Shown piece by piece: positions 13,143 to 24,423 of a stretch of DNA of 64,000 nt. The notes beneath the pieces were generated by a model. It saw only the letters and a list, made by a program, of their open reading frames with translations, searched no databases and was not told the DNA's origin. The translations under genes and the position numbers were made by a program. Source of the DNA: Phragmites australis (taxonomy: Eukaryota > Streptophyta > Magnoliopsida > Poales > Poaceae); NCBI RefSeq assembly GCF_958298935.1, contig NC_084935.1, forward strand, positions 3,916,001-3,980,000. The letters run 5' to 3'. Position 1 is the first letter of the stretch, and every line of letters starts with the position of its first letter.

Positions 13143-14940
13143 TCTTCAATAAATTCAATTAATCATATATGAAGTCCAATCTTATTTTTAACTCTTAGCA
13201 TATATGATTTCAATTCAACTTATGCATTCTTATGAATCCTAACTCTAACTCACCCCAAGCATAAAGCACATGAATTAGTCCATAAAACATAATTAATAAT
13301 AGCATACATTTAGTTACTTGATCTCCACAAGTAACTTAGCTTTCATGCTTCAAGCTTCTTCTTCTTATGAGCATCACTAAGATCTCAATTACTTTGATGC
13401 AATTATTTGAACTCATAGCAATTCTCAACGGATCCATACTTCATCATTTATGCATCTCCTATAAAATAACCTAATAACAATTCTTAATATAATTGTTAGT
13501 TCATATATATTGTCATTAACTTATCCGAGCATCACTTAGAGCCTATTCATCTTGATACATATGTATTCTCCATTCATCACCTATAGAATACCCTACTAAC
13601 AAATTTAATATCATTGTTAGTTCATAGGTATTATCATTAATTACCAAAACCACACATAATAACTAGATGCACTTTCAGTATCATACATGCCAAAGTTTGC
13701 TGTCGTCATCTCTTTTTGGTTATGGTTCATTCGCATAACGACGATAAACCCATGTCACATATACTGTTTATCAGTGTATGTAAACTCTGTGCCGGATTAT
13801 ATAATAATTGTGCTTTACAAGTACTATTGTTCGCAAAATTAGTATTTGCACAGTAAACATTTTCGACTATACGACAATTGAAGCACTCCGTTATGCCGTT
13901 TAGACAACTATTTGCACAATAAATATTTTTGACTATTTAACATCCACGTGTCTCATTGCCTAAGCCTTTGTATAGCCGTAGTTGATATTTTAAAAAATTA
14001 TGAATTCTTCTATATGATGTACACTAAGTTCTGACTGTGTCTCATTAAATACATGAATATGAGTGATAAGAGCCCGCACTGCCATGGAACGACGTGGGGA
14101 TTGTTTACCGCCTTCTGAGAGTACGATAAAGATCTAACAGTTATTTTAGAAGGTGGTATGTGTCTATTTATATAATTTTTTTTATCAAGAGTCTATTTAT
14201 TTAAATATTAGTGTTAGAAAATGTAAAAATAAAAAATAGAAAATATTAAAAAAAACTCCGCTCGCGATGCGACTCGCGAGAGGCCGGCCCGCGTGGCCGT
14301 GGCGTGTGCTCGCGTGGACAAGGGGCTGCGGGACCGCGCGGCCTCGCTCGCGGGCGACAAGAGCTGGCTCCGTTGGGGAGGACGGTCTCTGCTCTCCATC
14401 GCGTGTCGCGCACCTGAGGTTGGAGACCGGCCGGCGCGACGGCCACGGCACGGGCCTTCGTCTCGTCTCGTCGCGATCGTGCCAGCCCGATCCCCGCCGA
14501 ATCATTCGCGCATGGTGCAATTTTTTTCCCCTCTTGATTTGTACGTCGTAGTCGGCATCGTCTCAATGATTTTCAGCGGAAAATTAATACTATAACCATG
14601 AATACGACCGATGGAAGAGTGACAGCCCTCTTGATAAACCCGGCGTGGAGCGGTGGAGGCCGATTAATCTATTTGACATGCGAATCACGCGATGAGCTCC
14701 TACTACTGGTACGGACTGAATAATCCTGAGCTCGAGCTGGTCGTGATGCTTCTGAAGAGCGTAAACTGCGTCAGCCAAGCGGAAACGTTGTAGAGTGAGT
14801 TGGCTGGGCCGCTCGTGGGGGACATTGCGCGGAACCCTGGCCCGTGCAACCACAAGAACAAACTGGGCCGCGAGATCGTGATGAGCCGCCGATCGCTTCG
14901 AAGCCAGTGAGCAACCGCACTTTCTTGCAGTTGCAGCCCA
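13143..14940. other. Intergenic, no gene recognised
   Basis: 13143-14240 is AT-rich and probably old repeat; a locally repeated phrase (aacaattcttaatataattgttagttcat, and again near 13600) hints at decayed tandem structure. 14250-14520 is a short GC-rich island open in several frames on both strands, as GC-rich DNA often is, with no recognisable product. 14590-14940 has no recognisable coding sequence. Confidence 0.4.
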
Positions 14941-14954
14941 GGAAGCACTCCACA

Positions 14955-15312
14955 TACCCCTGTTTAGATAGTTTTTTTTTTCAGTTTTTTTAAAAAACCG
15001 GAAACTATTTAAACGATTAGCTTCTAACTTTTATTTGACAGAGAAATTAGCTATGGCTAAAATAAATTAAAAGATGAGAAATAGTTTTTAACTGACTTTT
15101 CTAACTTTTGGATACGCTGATGAACTAAAAATTTATTATAAAAATTAATAATCAAATTCAGCAACAGTAACCACTTTTATTTTCTAACTGCTATTTTTAA
15201 TTTTTGAATCTACGGAGAAACTAAAAAATTATTATAAAAATTAATAACCAAAATTCAACCACCACTATTTTTTTTAGCTGAGCAGAAGCTCCAAAGCACA
15301 ATCTATCTAAGA
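14955..15312. mobile_element. MITE-like AT-rich element with internal duplication
   Basis: The left edge (ctgtttagatagtttttttt) and the right edge (caatctatctaagac) are loosely inverse. Inside, a unit containing ctaaaaatttattataaaaattaataa (about 15127-15160) recurs at about 15212-15250 with similar flanks, so the core is a decayed duplication of about 80 bp. The target duplication is not clear. Confidence 0.4.
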
Positions 15313-16109
15313 CTATGCCCAAGTGTTTCCCGTCAGGATGAAAATCTCGTCACAAAGGGATTTTCGTTCCGTTCATCGTTTCAACGGTTTTTCTTTACGG
15401 TTCCTGTTATAAAGAGATTCTCAGAGTCATTTATTTTTAGAACAAAATTTTCTCTCATTTCTCTTCACGATTCTTTTCGAAATAAAACTGTTGAAGATAA
15501 AAAAAAAAGAAATAGAGAAAAAAATCGAAAAGGAAAAATATAGTTAGAGATGCTCTAAACGAGTCCCAAGCAACCAGGGCAAGCGCTCCTCCTCCCAAAC
15601 CCACACCACACCGAAGCCGATGCCGGCAGTAAAGTCGAGCGGCGGGAGCAGCCGCCGCGGACGGGGGAACCGCTACGCCCTGTTACGACCGCCGCATCAC
15701 CGCCTTCTCCGCCGAGGGCCGCATCTACCAAATCGGTGAGTGCGTACGGAACCCACGCCCCCAAAACCCAGACCTCTGCGCGGCCGGCTGCGGTCTCTGA
15801 TGGCCCGTCCGCGTCGTCGTCGCGATTACGCGTGGAACGCCGTGAGGCTGGCGGGGGTCACCTCCGTGGGCGTGCGCGGGGCCGGCCAGCGGAAGGCACC
15901 GAAGGCGAAGGTGAGTGGGCTGGGCCTGGCCGCGGGGGGCAGTGGCGCGGCGATCGGGACGAAATAGTCTCCTACCCTTGGTTAATTAGTCTGTGATGGT
16001 GGTGTGCTCTTTGCTTCCAGGACAAGTTGCTGGATGCGGCGAGCGTCTCGCGCATGTTCCCGATCACCGAGCGGCTGGGGTTGCTCACCACAGGGATCGC
16101 AGGTGACCA

Positions 16110-17190
16110 GCGCTCGTTTAATTTGTTATTACTGTTCCAACGATTCGCAGAATGTATGCGGTGCACGCGAATTGATTCATTTCAACTGCTGCATCGCAAT
16201 TGGGTTGCAAGGATAATTACGACTTCGCGGGTGATATTACTCGGGATTCACTGTGTAATGCAGCGTGCACCGTGGCTCTAATGTTAATTTGTTTAGTTGT
16301 TTTTACCATTGGTATCAATATACCATGAAGGGGTTTCAGTGTAGTATGGTACATTTGCTGATGCTCAGTTCAGATTGGAAGGTTTTAATGGATCTCCTTA
16401 TATTTTTAGTTCGGTCTGTTGACACAACCTGACTTGGTGTAATTCGAGTTTTCACTTCATATTCGATGTGAAACCTTGGTTATACAGTGTATATATTTGA
16501 TTCCACTACCTTTACCTCACTCATATTGTGCCCTGGATGGCCCTGCATCCGTCAAGTCTCGCCATGGCTACCCGCTGAGGGGGTCGGGACCTCTTCATCC
16601 TCACCTCTGACACAGGCCCTTGGCGCGGAACCCCTACGAGCTTTGCAGCCTTCGCTCCTTGCCAAAAACATCTGCGCTACAACAACAGGGAACGATCTGG
16701 GGTAGCTTGACTTCAAAAAAGGCTGGAGCTAATTCTCTGTACATCCGCTCGCCCCTTGGGACCTCAGAACTGACGGATGAGGGGGGTGTTGTTGGGGAAA
16801 ACGCTCCAACCCTAAGATATTTAAACGATGCACTGTAGCATTACTATAGCGATCATAGTATCCTAGTTATCATGTCACATGTAAAAGGATGAAAGATCTA
16901 AAATACCTTTCTATGCACATGATTGTAACATAATATCTTATGACAATGTGGTAATTTTCTTTGCTTATTCTCTCTATAACATAAACCATCAAAGGGCATG
17001 GGAAGAGGACTGGAAGTTCTCCACCCATGACATCAACTCTGTGCTCTCGCTCTCTCATTCCAGCTCTCAGTTGATCCCTAAGTTTGAGCCTCCTCGTTGG
17101 AAGAGGCTCTCGCTGTATTCTGTTCGGAACACGTTTTAACTTTCTGTTAAGAAAGATCTTATTTGTTAGTCCAACATTATTATTTCCTTC
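16110..17190. other. Gap inside the proteasome pseudogene, probably inserted sequence
   Basis: The missing central exon should lie here. Instead, 16490-16850 is a block of different composition (for example gccatggctacccgctgagggggtcgg) with short meaningless open frames, and 16880-17140 has coding-like but unrecognised text. An inserted mobile element is likely, but I could not define its ends. Confidence 0.3.
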
Positions 17191-17659
17191 AGAGTTGCTA
17201 TGATATTGGGTGTTGATGAAGAAAAAGAAACTCCCCAGCTCTTTACAAGTGATCCTACTGGATATTTCTTAGGCCACAAGGTATTCATTACTCAAGGAAT
17301 TCTGTGCTATTCATTGACTTACTGTGTTAATCCAAATCATAATGCAAGTCAGCCACATGTCTTTTGGATGATTCTGACATCTGCAGATAAGACACTGTTC
17401 ATTGTAAATTCTCTAGAAGCCACAGAATTTCATTGGTTTTATAAACTCAATGAACATTCTTGATGGAGAAACATATATGGTCCCATTTTACACAAATGAG
17501 CTAGGAACATGTTCTATATTAGAAAGACATGACTTGTCTTATGTCCTCTTCTCAGGCAGAAAGTGCTGGTCTCAAAGATAGGGAAGCTACCAACTTTCTT
17601 GAGAAGAAAATGAATAACAATCCTTCATTATTATTTCAGGCAACCGTTGAGTTGTGTGT

Positions 17660-18800
17660 TTTTATCTGAGAACACACTCAATGAACATGTGCAACACCTT
17701 GTCTGGGTAAATAGAGACAGGAATGATGTGATTTCTGGGGCATCGGCCATCTTCCTAGTGTCTTTTTAAATCAGCTTGAACATATTCCTTCGATTTATTA
17801 AGAAGTTTATTTACATGTTTTTAATATTGTTGCCACTTACTAACTCATGAGACAGGAGGGTGTTAACTGTTCCATCAATCGTGCTTATGATCGATGAGGA
17901 CAGCATGGTTTCTCCCATTCACAGTTTTGTGTAGGGTGGCTATGCATCATGATTCTTACAACTGCAGTAATAATATTCTTTAAAGCTGTATCTCAGGAGA
18001 TTATTACTGCATAAGTGCATATATAGACCAGGAGTACCACTTTGTTCATTATCTTCAAACACTTACTGCTGGAATCTGATAATGTTCCCTAAAGCGGTAC
18101 CTGAAGACATTTGTTATGTGCGGTATTAGGAAAGGAAAGTTGAATAGGCAAGTTGGATTTAGTTTAGGAAAGATTGAGATAAAGTTAGAAGTCAGATTAG
18201 ATATGTTAGCATAGTTAAACTCGGTTAGGAGAAGTAGAGACAGTATATGGAAAGAGTTTGTAATTAGGGAGGACTCGAGATAGAGTCTGATTAGAACTCG
18301 AGTCCTAGTAGGTTTAGAATCGGCCAAGCTATGGATACAAAAGAGCAGCCGCACCCCCTTTCAGGGAATCAATCAAGAAAAAATAATTTAATCTCTTCCA
18401 ATATTCTAAGTTTTCCAAATCTATGTTCTAATAATCCCTCCCCTAGCAGCTGATGTCGCTTGGCTATCCTCTTGATGGATGATTATCCTAACAACAATAC
18501 TTTTGTAAAAGTCTGAATACCACTTTATTGGCTTTCTAACACTACTTCGGAAGATTGACCGCCTTATAATGGTCTGTGACTTGGGATCTAGTATCGCTTG
18601 CATATTAATTTGTGAAAGCATCTTGGAAGATCGACCGTCTTATAATGGACACTATACTGTCAACGATATTTGTCAATAAGGTGATATCTCTACACGAAAT
18701 AGCCAAATTGATCATTTTCTAATCTTACAGATATACCCATCGATCCATTTCCTGAATTGGTAGCTGAAAATCCGTCATAATTTATTTTGCTCTTGTTTTC
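17660..18800. repeat. Pseudogene intron with repeat remnants
   Basis: 18115-18400 resembles a decayed LTR: purine-rich text, then ggatacaaaagagcagccgc and a stretch around 'caatcaagaaaaaataattt'. A phrase of about 26 bases (tcggaagattgaccgccttataatgg, near 18545-18571) recurs as ttggaagatcgaccgtcttataatgg near 18623-18649. No coding sequence was recognised. Confidence 0.35.
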
Positions 18801-19216
18801 AGCAATTACTCCCTGAAGGAGGACCTCAAAGCCAGAGAGATAGAGGCAATGATCTATTTTACTTGTTCAGATATGCTTTCATATTCGTGCATCACCATAT
18901 GCTGAACAATGCAAGTATAACTAGTAACCACCATTCCAGGTGGGAATCGTCAGGAAAGATTATCCAATTTTCAGACTGCCGACAGGAGCTGAAATCGAGG
19001 AGCACCTGAAAGCCATTACCATGCCCAAGCAGAGCTGAAGGCTGAACAGAATATATTCACTCTACAACCTTTCTTATTGAATCTTTTACAGCTCTTGAAA
19101 CGTAACTGGTAGCTGATTACCGCACATCATAGCCGCGTCTGACAATGCTGATACAGTGGTGGATGTTCCCTAAGTTTATCCTGATAGAAACCGATGATGG
19201 AAACCCTAAAGGTCTA

Positions 19217-21047
19217 CTAAGAAACTGAATCTGTCACCTGTGTCACCTGTGCCAGAGATAATTTCCCTATGAAGTTTGTCGAAAGGCTGCCTAGAAAGAG
19301 ATCTCCATTGAACTCCGTCACCGATGTGATGAAGTTGATCACCTTCCCTTCAGAGTCGTCAAGCAACCGGATGATCTTACCATCCTCTGACACCTGAGCT
19401 ACCATTGCGCCCTTTGCCGTTGCCTTGCTCCACTCGATGAGCGCAGGGAATGAAGCGACGATCCTCTTCGTCAAGCTCCAGCGGTTGATCAAGTCGAGCC
19501 TTGGCGACCTCAGCTGCATTTTGAACACTGAAAACTGTGACGTGATGCTTTTTCATTCAAATGACAACGCGGAGCCTGTGGCAGAAAGGCTGACCTGGAT
19601 AAGGGCAATCCAGAATGAACCATCTGAACCGAGACGAATGTTATCTGGAGCCCCCGGAAGGTTGTCGATGAACGTCTCTGCCATGCCAGCCTTCTCCCCC
19701 TTTAGCCACACTTTCATGCATCTGAACCTGCAATTTTCACACTTGCTTCTCCATATGAATCCTGTATGATTCGGATGAAGTGCCAGAGCCAGACAGAGTG
19801 AACGTTCAGTTACCTCGTCGACTCGCAGACCACCACGAAGGCCTCGTCCCTTGGTAGGGCAACGCCGTTGGCGAAGCCAAGGCTGTCGAGCACGACGGAC
19901 GTCTCGCCGGTGCGCGGGTCGTACCTGAGGAGGCGGCCGGTGGGGCGGGACTCGATGAAGTCGAGCATCCACCTGTCGAAACCGAACCTGGCGCTGGCGT
20001 CGCTGAAGTATACCATGCCGTCGGAGGCCTCGACCGCCGCGTCCGCGAACCTGATCGTGGAGCCGTCGACCTCCGAAGCAAGAAGGGTCACTCCTTCCTC
20101 TCCAACTCTTAACAGTCCCTGGTGAATCCATTTGCACCATTAATCGGTGTTTCGTGCTGTTGCATAGTCACATAGGACAATTCGCTTGATCTACACCCTA
20201 TTCCCACAGTTCTCGTTTTTCTAAGAGCAGAAAATTGTTACTTTGACTAGCATAACTAATCCATAGATCCTATTTGATAGAGATTCAGCTTCTAGCTATA
20301 CTTGTGTATATAGTTTAAGATAAAATGATTTAAATATCTATTTTTAAACTAAAATAGAAATAAAATAACTTATATATATATCTTTGTTGTACTCACAGCT
20401 CTAACTTTACTAACATATTGATCCTGTTTGGAGCTAAAAATATTCAGCTTTGTTGGAGCTGAAGGTTTACCAAACAGATCTATAGTAACAATAGTAACAG
20501 ATAGAGTATCGGATTGTGCACGTGCATGAAAGACTAATGTATGTGCGTGTTACGAACTTCTTCTGATCAGGGGGAACTACCTGACGGGTCTAGGAGCACG
20601 TACCCTGTCGGCGTCGCAGACGAGCATGGTGCCGGTGCTGTCAGCGGACGGCGCGATCCCGAGCAGCCCCGTGCCGCCGACGAACCGCCACCGCTCCCAC
20701 GACCCGTTGTTGGGGTGCATCCTCTGCAGCCACCCGTCCCTCGTCGCCGTGTACGCCGCCCAGCCCGCCGCCGCGTCCACGTACACGTCCTCCGGCGCGC
20801 GCAGCGCCCCTTCTCCCAGCTTCTCCAGCCTCTGTGCGTGCAGTAGTCTCATGCAAGCGTGTGTCACGTACATGCATGAAACGGGCAGGAATGGATAGAC
20901 GAGAAGAACAAGTCCACACAAGATTATTCGTTAACCTGGAGGAGGTTGTTGGGAGGGTAGCGAGGAGTGGGCGGCGGCGGGGGCGACGGGTTCGGCTGTA
21001 TGTGGCAATTGAGCGCGACGTGGGCCGCGAGAGACGCCACCGCGGCC

Positions 21048-21084
<37 letters not shown>

Positions 21085-21112
21085 ACAGACCAGGCGCCAT
21101 GACCACCACCAA
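19217..21112 (-). CDS. Strictosidine synthase-like (SSL) protein
   Basis: Five exons on the minus strand join in frame: 21112-20936, 20831-20604, 20118-19814, 19727-19595 and 19513-19217 (stop at 19217-19219), for about 379 residues, normal for the family. All introns are GT-AG. Residues 1-30 are an alanine-rich hydrophobic segment, a likely signal peptide or signal anchor, so entry to the secretory pathway or vacuole is expected. The beta-propeller part includes GALRAPEDVYVD, TGLLGIAPSAD, DGMVYFSDAS, LGFANGVALPRDEAFVVVCES, FRCMKVWLKGEKAGMAETFIDNLPGAPDNIR split over the text, and a last exon starting LRSPRLDLINRW. These are hallmark blocks of plant strictosidine synthase-like/APMAP proteins. 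Most plant family members do not make strictosidine; ester hydrolase or defence roles have been proposed. ATG at 21100 is an alternative start. The gene converges on the proteasome pseudogene, about 180 bp away. Confidence 0.92.
21052..21083. repeat. (CGG)n microsatellite encoding poly-Ala
   Basis: An almost pure run of CGG units lies inside exon 1 of the SSL gene. It encodes the alanine run in the hydrophobic N-terminal segment, so length variation would change the signal region. Confidence 0.9.
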
Positions 21113-23334
21113 ATCGACGAAGTGACCTCAGAATTCGGACGTAACTAGCCTGCGAACTGACACTGGCCGGAGCCCGGAAGCCTGGAGCAAGATGAACAGG
21201 TGGTCTCAGCTTGTGATCCTACGTACGGCTTCGGCCAGAATCGGAAGCGAGCTCATCGGATTTGAGATTTCAGTTTTCGCCGGCGTCGCAAGCAACGAAA
21301 GGATCCACTGGTCCAAGAACTGCGCGTGAGACATGTGACTTTGTAGATAAGCTGCGTAGCCTGCCTGCGTGAGCGGTGATCGTTGGCTGAATTTGTCGCT
21401 ATCGCTACTGAGGCCAGCAAAAGCGGTCCTTTCTGCTATAGCCTACGACTTTTTTTTGAACCGAGGCAAGAGGGATGCCTCAAAAATTTATATGGCAGGA
21501 GCATAAGAGAGTTGGTTACACAGTAAATAGCCATGTAAAAGTTGAGTGGGGGTAAATTACATAGTGTCAACAATGAACATGATTAGCCCGGATCTAACAA
21601 GGCTATAGCGTACGACTGAACCATGAGGTCGTATTTGTTCTGTACTACTTTGGGCGGTTCGTAATAAGGCGGCTTACTTTTTCAGTCTTGGCAGCAGCAG
21701 AAACGATTTTCAACGGATACCTAGCTACTTCATCGTACGTGCAGATACATAGACCAAAACGAAGCTAAGCCTTTTCAGGTACTAACTCTTAGTGTGCTTC
21801 AAGAATTAATAGATTTAAAATTTTGTACCCGGCAAAAAACAAAGGATACTGTCTTTGAAATTTGAAAGAGAATTCTCTCTAGAGAAACAGAAAGAAAATT
21901 ATAGATAATAATACTATGGGAATTAATAAAAGCTTCCTTTATCTTAAAAAACTCGAGGAATTGGGTGACGTACTTGAATGCTTTTGAGATTTGGTTTTCA
22001 AACTCGCACGATGATTTGCCTTCATTTTTATGGGCTGTCAGTAATAACAAATACAATTTCCACAGTCATCTCCATCCCAAAACGACAGGCCCTCGTCGCC
22101 TCGATGATATGAAGTCGCATGCCAATATGTCATACTGTCACTGTTGTTCCAGAGAAGAGAATCACATCAATCAACACGACTATGGGGGGAGTGTACTGCC
22201 AGAAGAGACGAACTCCTTGGTCAATCGGCCAATTCCTTTCATGGTGAGCAAATAAAATTCGAAAAAAATCATATCCTTGGTCGACCTCGCATGTGTCCGG
22301 TCCGTCACGCCCACGCCACTCGTGGTATAGTACTGAACTTATCCAAGGCATCCGAGAAAGCCTGATAAGATTTGGGCTGGAACGGATTTGGACTCCATGG
22401 CATGTCCAACAGGCCAAGCCCAACGAACAACATAGTCGACCCGCCGCTATTGGAATTCTTTTTATATATATATATATTTAATTTTTCAATATTTGTAAAA
22501 TTACATGGTTGTTTCAATAAATTGTAAGAATAGACTATCATCGTCCGTTCAACAGATTTGTTTGTTTATCGTGTAAGATTAAGACCTCACACGATAAACA
22601 TGCGAGATCTAATGAGCCCGTCGATTAGAAGATTAAAAATATATGAAAACGTGATCAGATCACGTTTAGCGGGAGAGATCTTGCTCTCGCCCATTGAACT
22701 GGTTAGCGGCACATGCATGCCTGCTAGCATGTATTGTGTTCTATACATGTGTATTTCTTTTTTTTTATTTAAGTCTCGATTTTATCTGAGAGTATACGAG
22801 TGATCTAAATTTTTTAAATATTTTTATAAGTAAATTAGAGCTCACTAGTAATCCATTTTAATAAGTTTGATTCAAAAATCCTAAGTCAATATTTAATTAA
22901 ATTTCTCCAAAGAAGCATACTTTTATAACGTGTAGTAATTTTTAATGCCTCAAATAAATTCTCAAAAACTAGGAAAAATTCACTAATATTCTTCATGTAC
23001 TAATTTATAAAAATATTTTAAGATTAGATTATTTGGTGAAAAAGTGAGTTCATTTGTAATGCTCTATTTATATGCATTTGTATCATTTCATGTGATATTA
23101 TCTTTTTCAATTTAAATTCAAACATGCACATATTCATCCAAATACTGCACAACCAAATAGTAAATTCACTAAAATATTATAACAGAATTGCACCAAATAA
23201 CCTAGGGTAAATTCACTAAAAGATCATCGGTGCAATGTGGTATATGCTGATAGACACTTGAGGTAGATACCTAATATACATACATTTAGAAAGTATAATC
23301 ATGAAAGATAAATGATATGCTTCATAAATCACAA
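21113..23334. other. Intergenic: SSL promoter side and repeats
   Basis: This holds the 5' flank of the minus-strand SSL gene and then repeat-like DNA. 21445-21620 contains a repeat-like block (gaaccgaggcaagagggatgcc and following). 22560-22670 has two perfect palindromes described separately. 22800-23330 is AT-rich. No gene was recognised. Confidence 0.4.
22562..22667. repeat. Two perfect short palindromes
   Basis: gtttatcgtgt and acacgataaac form an 11-bp stem at about 22563-22599 with a loop of about 14 bases. At 22647-22667 aaacgtgatc and gatcacgttt flank a single central A, a perfect 21-bp palindrome. They may be edges of a small element or protein-binding sites; nothing else in the flanks settles this. 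Confidence 0.6.
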
Positions 23335-23342
23335 GTTTACAG
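23335..23342. repeat. Left 8-bp target-site duplication of the hAT element
   Basis: gtttacag directly abuts the left terminal repeat and is repeated exactly at 27404-27411 outside the right terminus. An 8-bp duplication is the hallmark of hAT insertion. Confidence 0.92.
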
Positions 23343-23690
23343 TAAAGATGGTCAAATGGGCCAATCGGGCTGGCCCGGCACGGGCCCATCTCGGCACGGC
23401 CCGAAATCGGCACGGCCCGATTGGCCCATTTACTGTTACGGGTCGTGCCGTGCCAGCCCGCGTGCCGAGCCGTCGGCCCACGGCACGGCCCAACTGTCAC
23501 CGTGCCGTGCCGGGTCGGCCCACGGCACGGTCGGCACGATGGGCCCATTCGGCACGGTGGAGGCACGATAGGCCCGTTTGGCACGACGGGCCCGATCGGC
23601 ACGGTGGAGGCACGACGGGCCAGGTCGGCACGGGAAGGCACGACGGGCCCGACCGGCACGGTGGAGGCACGTTGGGCCCGTCAGCACTCA
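23343..23690. repeat. Left terminal repeat and subterminal GC-rich array
   Basis: After the terminal TAAAGATGGTCAAATGG come about 330 bases built mainly of reiterated cggcacgg, gggccc and ggaggcacga words. The orientation is mostly GGCACGG on the plus strand. In the hAT family such subterminal repeats are the binding sites of the transposase BED finger. Confidence 0.85.
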
Positions 23691-23772
23691 AAAAAATAGG
23701 AAAAAATCAAAAATAATAGCTAAAAAAAATCCAAAAAACAATAAAAAATATGGAAAATAAATACATAACATC

Positions 23773-23830
23773 TTTATTGATTGGTTGCCTCATTAAAAAC
23801 CTTTCTACTAGAAGGAAAAAAGAGTACAAC
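23773..23830 (-). terminator. 3' flank and poly(A) signal of the BED-only gene (duplicated block, copy 1)
   Basis: On the minus strand an AATAAA (23773-23778) lies about 73 bases past the stop of the BED-only frame. The block from that signal through gttgcctcattaaaaacctttct...aagagtacaac is repeated at 24308-24364 behind the transposase, showing that both genes carry the same 3' flank. Confidence 0.65.
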
Positions 23831-23850
23831 CAATGATTATGCTCCGAAAA

Positions 23851-24066
23851 TTACATGGTTTCATTAGAAACCCCAGAATTTTGCTTGCAATTTTTCATAT
23901 GCTTCCTCAAGTGTCCCGTTCCATGTGAAGATCTGGCACCTATTTCTATACTGCATATATTACACTTAGCAAATCTTACCTGTTCCCCGTTAATTTCTTT
24001 GAAGACCTTTTCAAAATGTTGCCACACTTGGGACCATGCACCTGAGTTCTCGGCGCCTTGATCCAT
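23851..24066 (-). CDS. BED zinc-finger-only small protein of the hAT element
   Basis: An intact 71-residue frame. It consists almost wholly of a BED finger, with WQHFEKVF at residues 15-22, then RFAKCNIC, GTGHLRKHMKNC and CKQNSG, and ends soon after. The zinc ligands (two Cys of CNIC, then His and His/Cys of HLRKHMKNC) are all present. It is clearly related to, but diverged from, the BED finger of the neighbouring transposase (VWQDFERIYKEEDG...CYIC...GHLKRH). It has its own upstream TATA-like box (24179-24186) and downstream AATAAA. No catalytic or dimerisation domain follows. It might be a truncated second transposase gene, or a DNA-binding protein that competes for the subterminal sites; the latter is inference. 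Confidence 0.7.
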   Translation of the reverse strand: MDQGAENSGAWSQVWQHFEKVFKEINGEQVRFAKCNICSIEIGARSSHGTGHLRKHMKNCKQNSGVSNETM

Positions 24067-24178
24067 GAATTGAAATATGGAATTAGTTTCTTGATGTGAA
24101 GTGAATACTGGCTACTTGGCTAGCAAATAGGAAAAGAGAGATGGGTGGGCAGGGTGGAGTTTGAGATGGAGTAGATGG

Positions 24179-24186
24179 TATTTATA
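24179..24186 (-). promoter_or_regulatory. TATA box of the BED-only gene
   Basis: The minus strand reads ccctataaatacc about 113 bases upstream of the BED-only ATG. The same CTATAAATA core precedes the transposase gene. Confidence 0.6.
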
Positions 24187-24307
24187 GGGATGAGAGGAGA
24201 GGTAGGTGGGGGTGGGGCCGCGGGGGGTATTTTAAAAAAATAAACAAAAAACATGAATAAAAAAACTTAGAAATAATAGGGGCACATGATTAATTCTAAA
24301 AATGAGC

Positions 24308-24364
24308 TTTATTGATAAGTTGCCTCATTAAAAACCTTTCTAGCAAAGGAAAAAAGAGTACAAC
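24308..24364 (-). terminator. 3' flank and poly(A) signal of the transposase gene (duplicated block, copy 2)
   Basis: AATAAA on the minus strand (24308-24313) lies about 111 bases past the transposase stop. The surrounding block is near-identical to 23773-23830. Confidence 0.6.
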
Positions 24365-24423
24365 ATAGCTCAGAAAATTTAAAATTACACGTTCTCATCA
24401 GCATCTAGATACAAATTTTGGAA

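Larger units (their letters stand above)
15620..19038 (+). pseudogene. Broken proteasome subunit alpha-6 (PAA) gene copy
   Basis: Exon-like blocks along the plus strand match the 20S proteasome alpha-6 subunit in order: YDRRITAFSAEGRIYQI (15684-15735), DYAWNAVRLAGVTSVGVRG (15824-15910), DKLLDAASVSRMFPIT...GLLTTGIAG (16021-16102), VAMILGVDEEKETPQLF...GYFLGHK (17193-17280), AESAGLKDREATNFLEKKM (17556-17650), YSLKEDLKAREIEA (18803-18845) and VGIVRKDYPIF...EEHLKAI ending in a stop (18940-19038). Lesions: the first ATG (15620) is out of frame with the YDRR block, and that frame has an upstream stop and no ATG; no AG acceptor precedes DYAW; the central exon (the DAR...RPLGV part of the family) is not found between 16103 and 17192; GT donors are missing after 17650 and after 18845 (a GC remains at the latter). 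The surviving domains and intron positions indicate a duplicated gene, not a processed copy. A real but highly divergent gene is less likely. Confidence 0.75.

Noticed and set aside
14197..14595. Protein gene in the GC-rich island
   Set aside because: Five overlapping frames on both strands are all low-complexity Arg/Ala/Ser text, with no motif or splice continuation.
18803..19038. Active proteasome gene
   Set aside because: The last exons look sound, but the start, an acceptor, a donor and a central exon are missing upstream.
23216..23716. Frames of up to 147 codons rich in Gly-Pro-Arg-His over the left hAT array
   Set aside because: They are read-throughs of the GC-rich subterminal repeats, with no domain and with equal openness on both strands.
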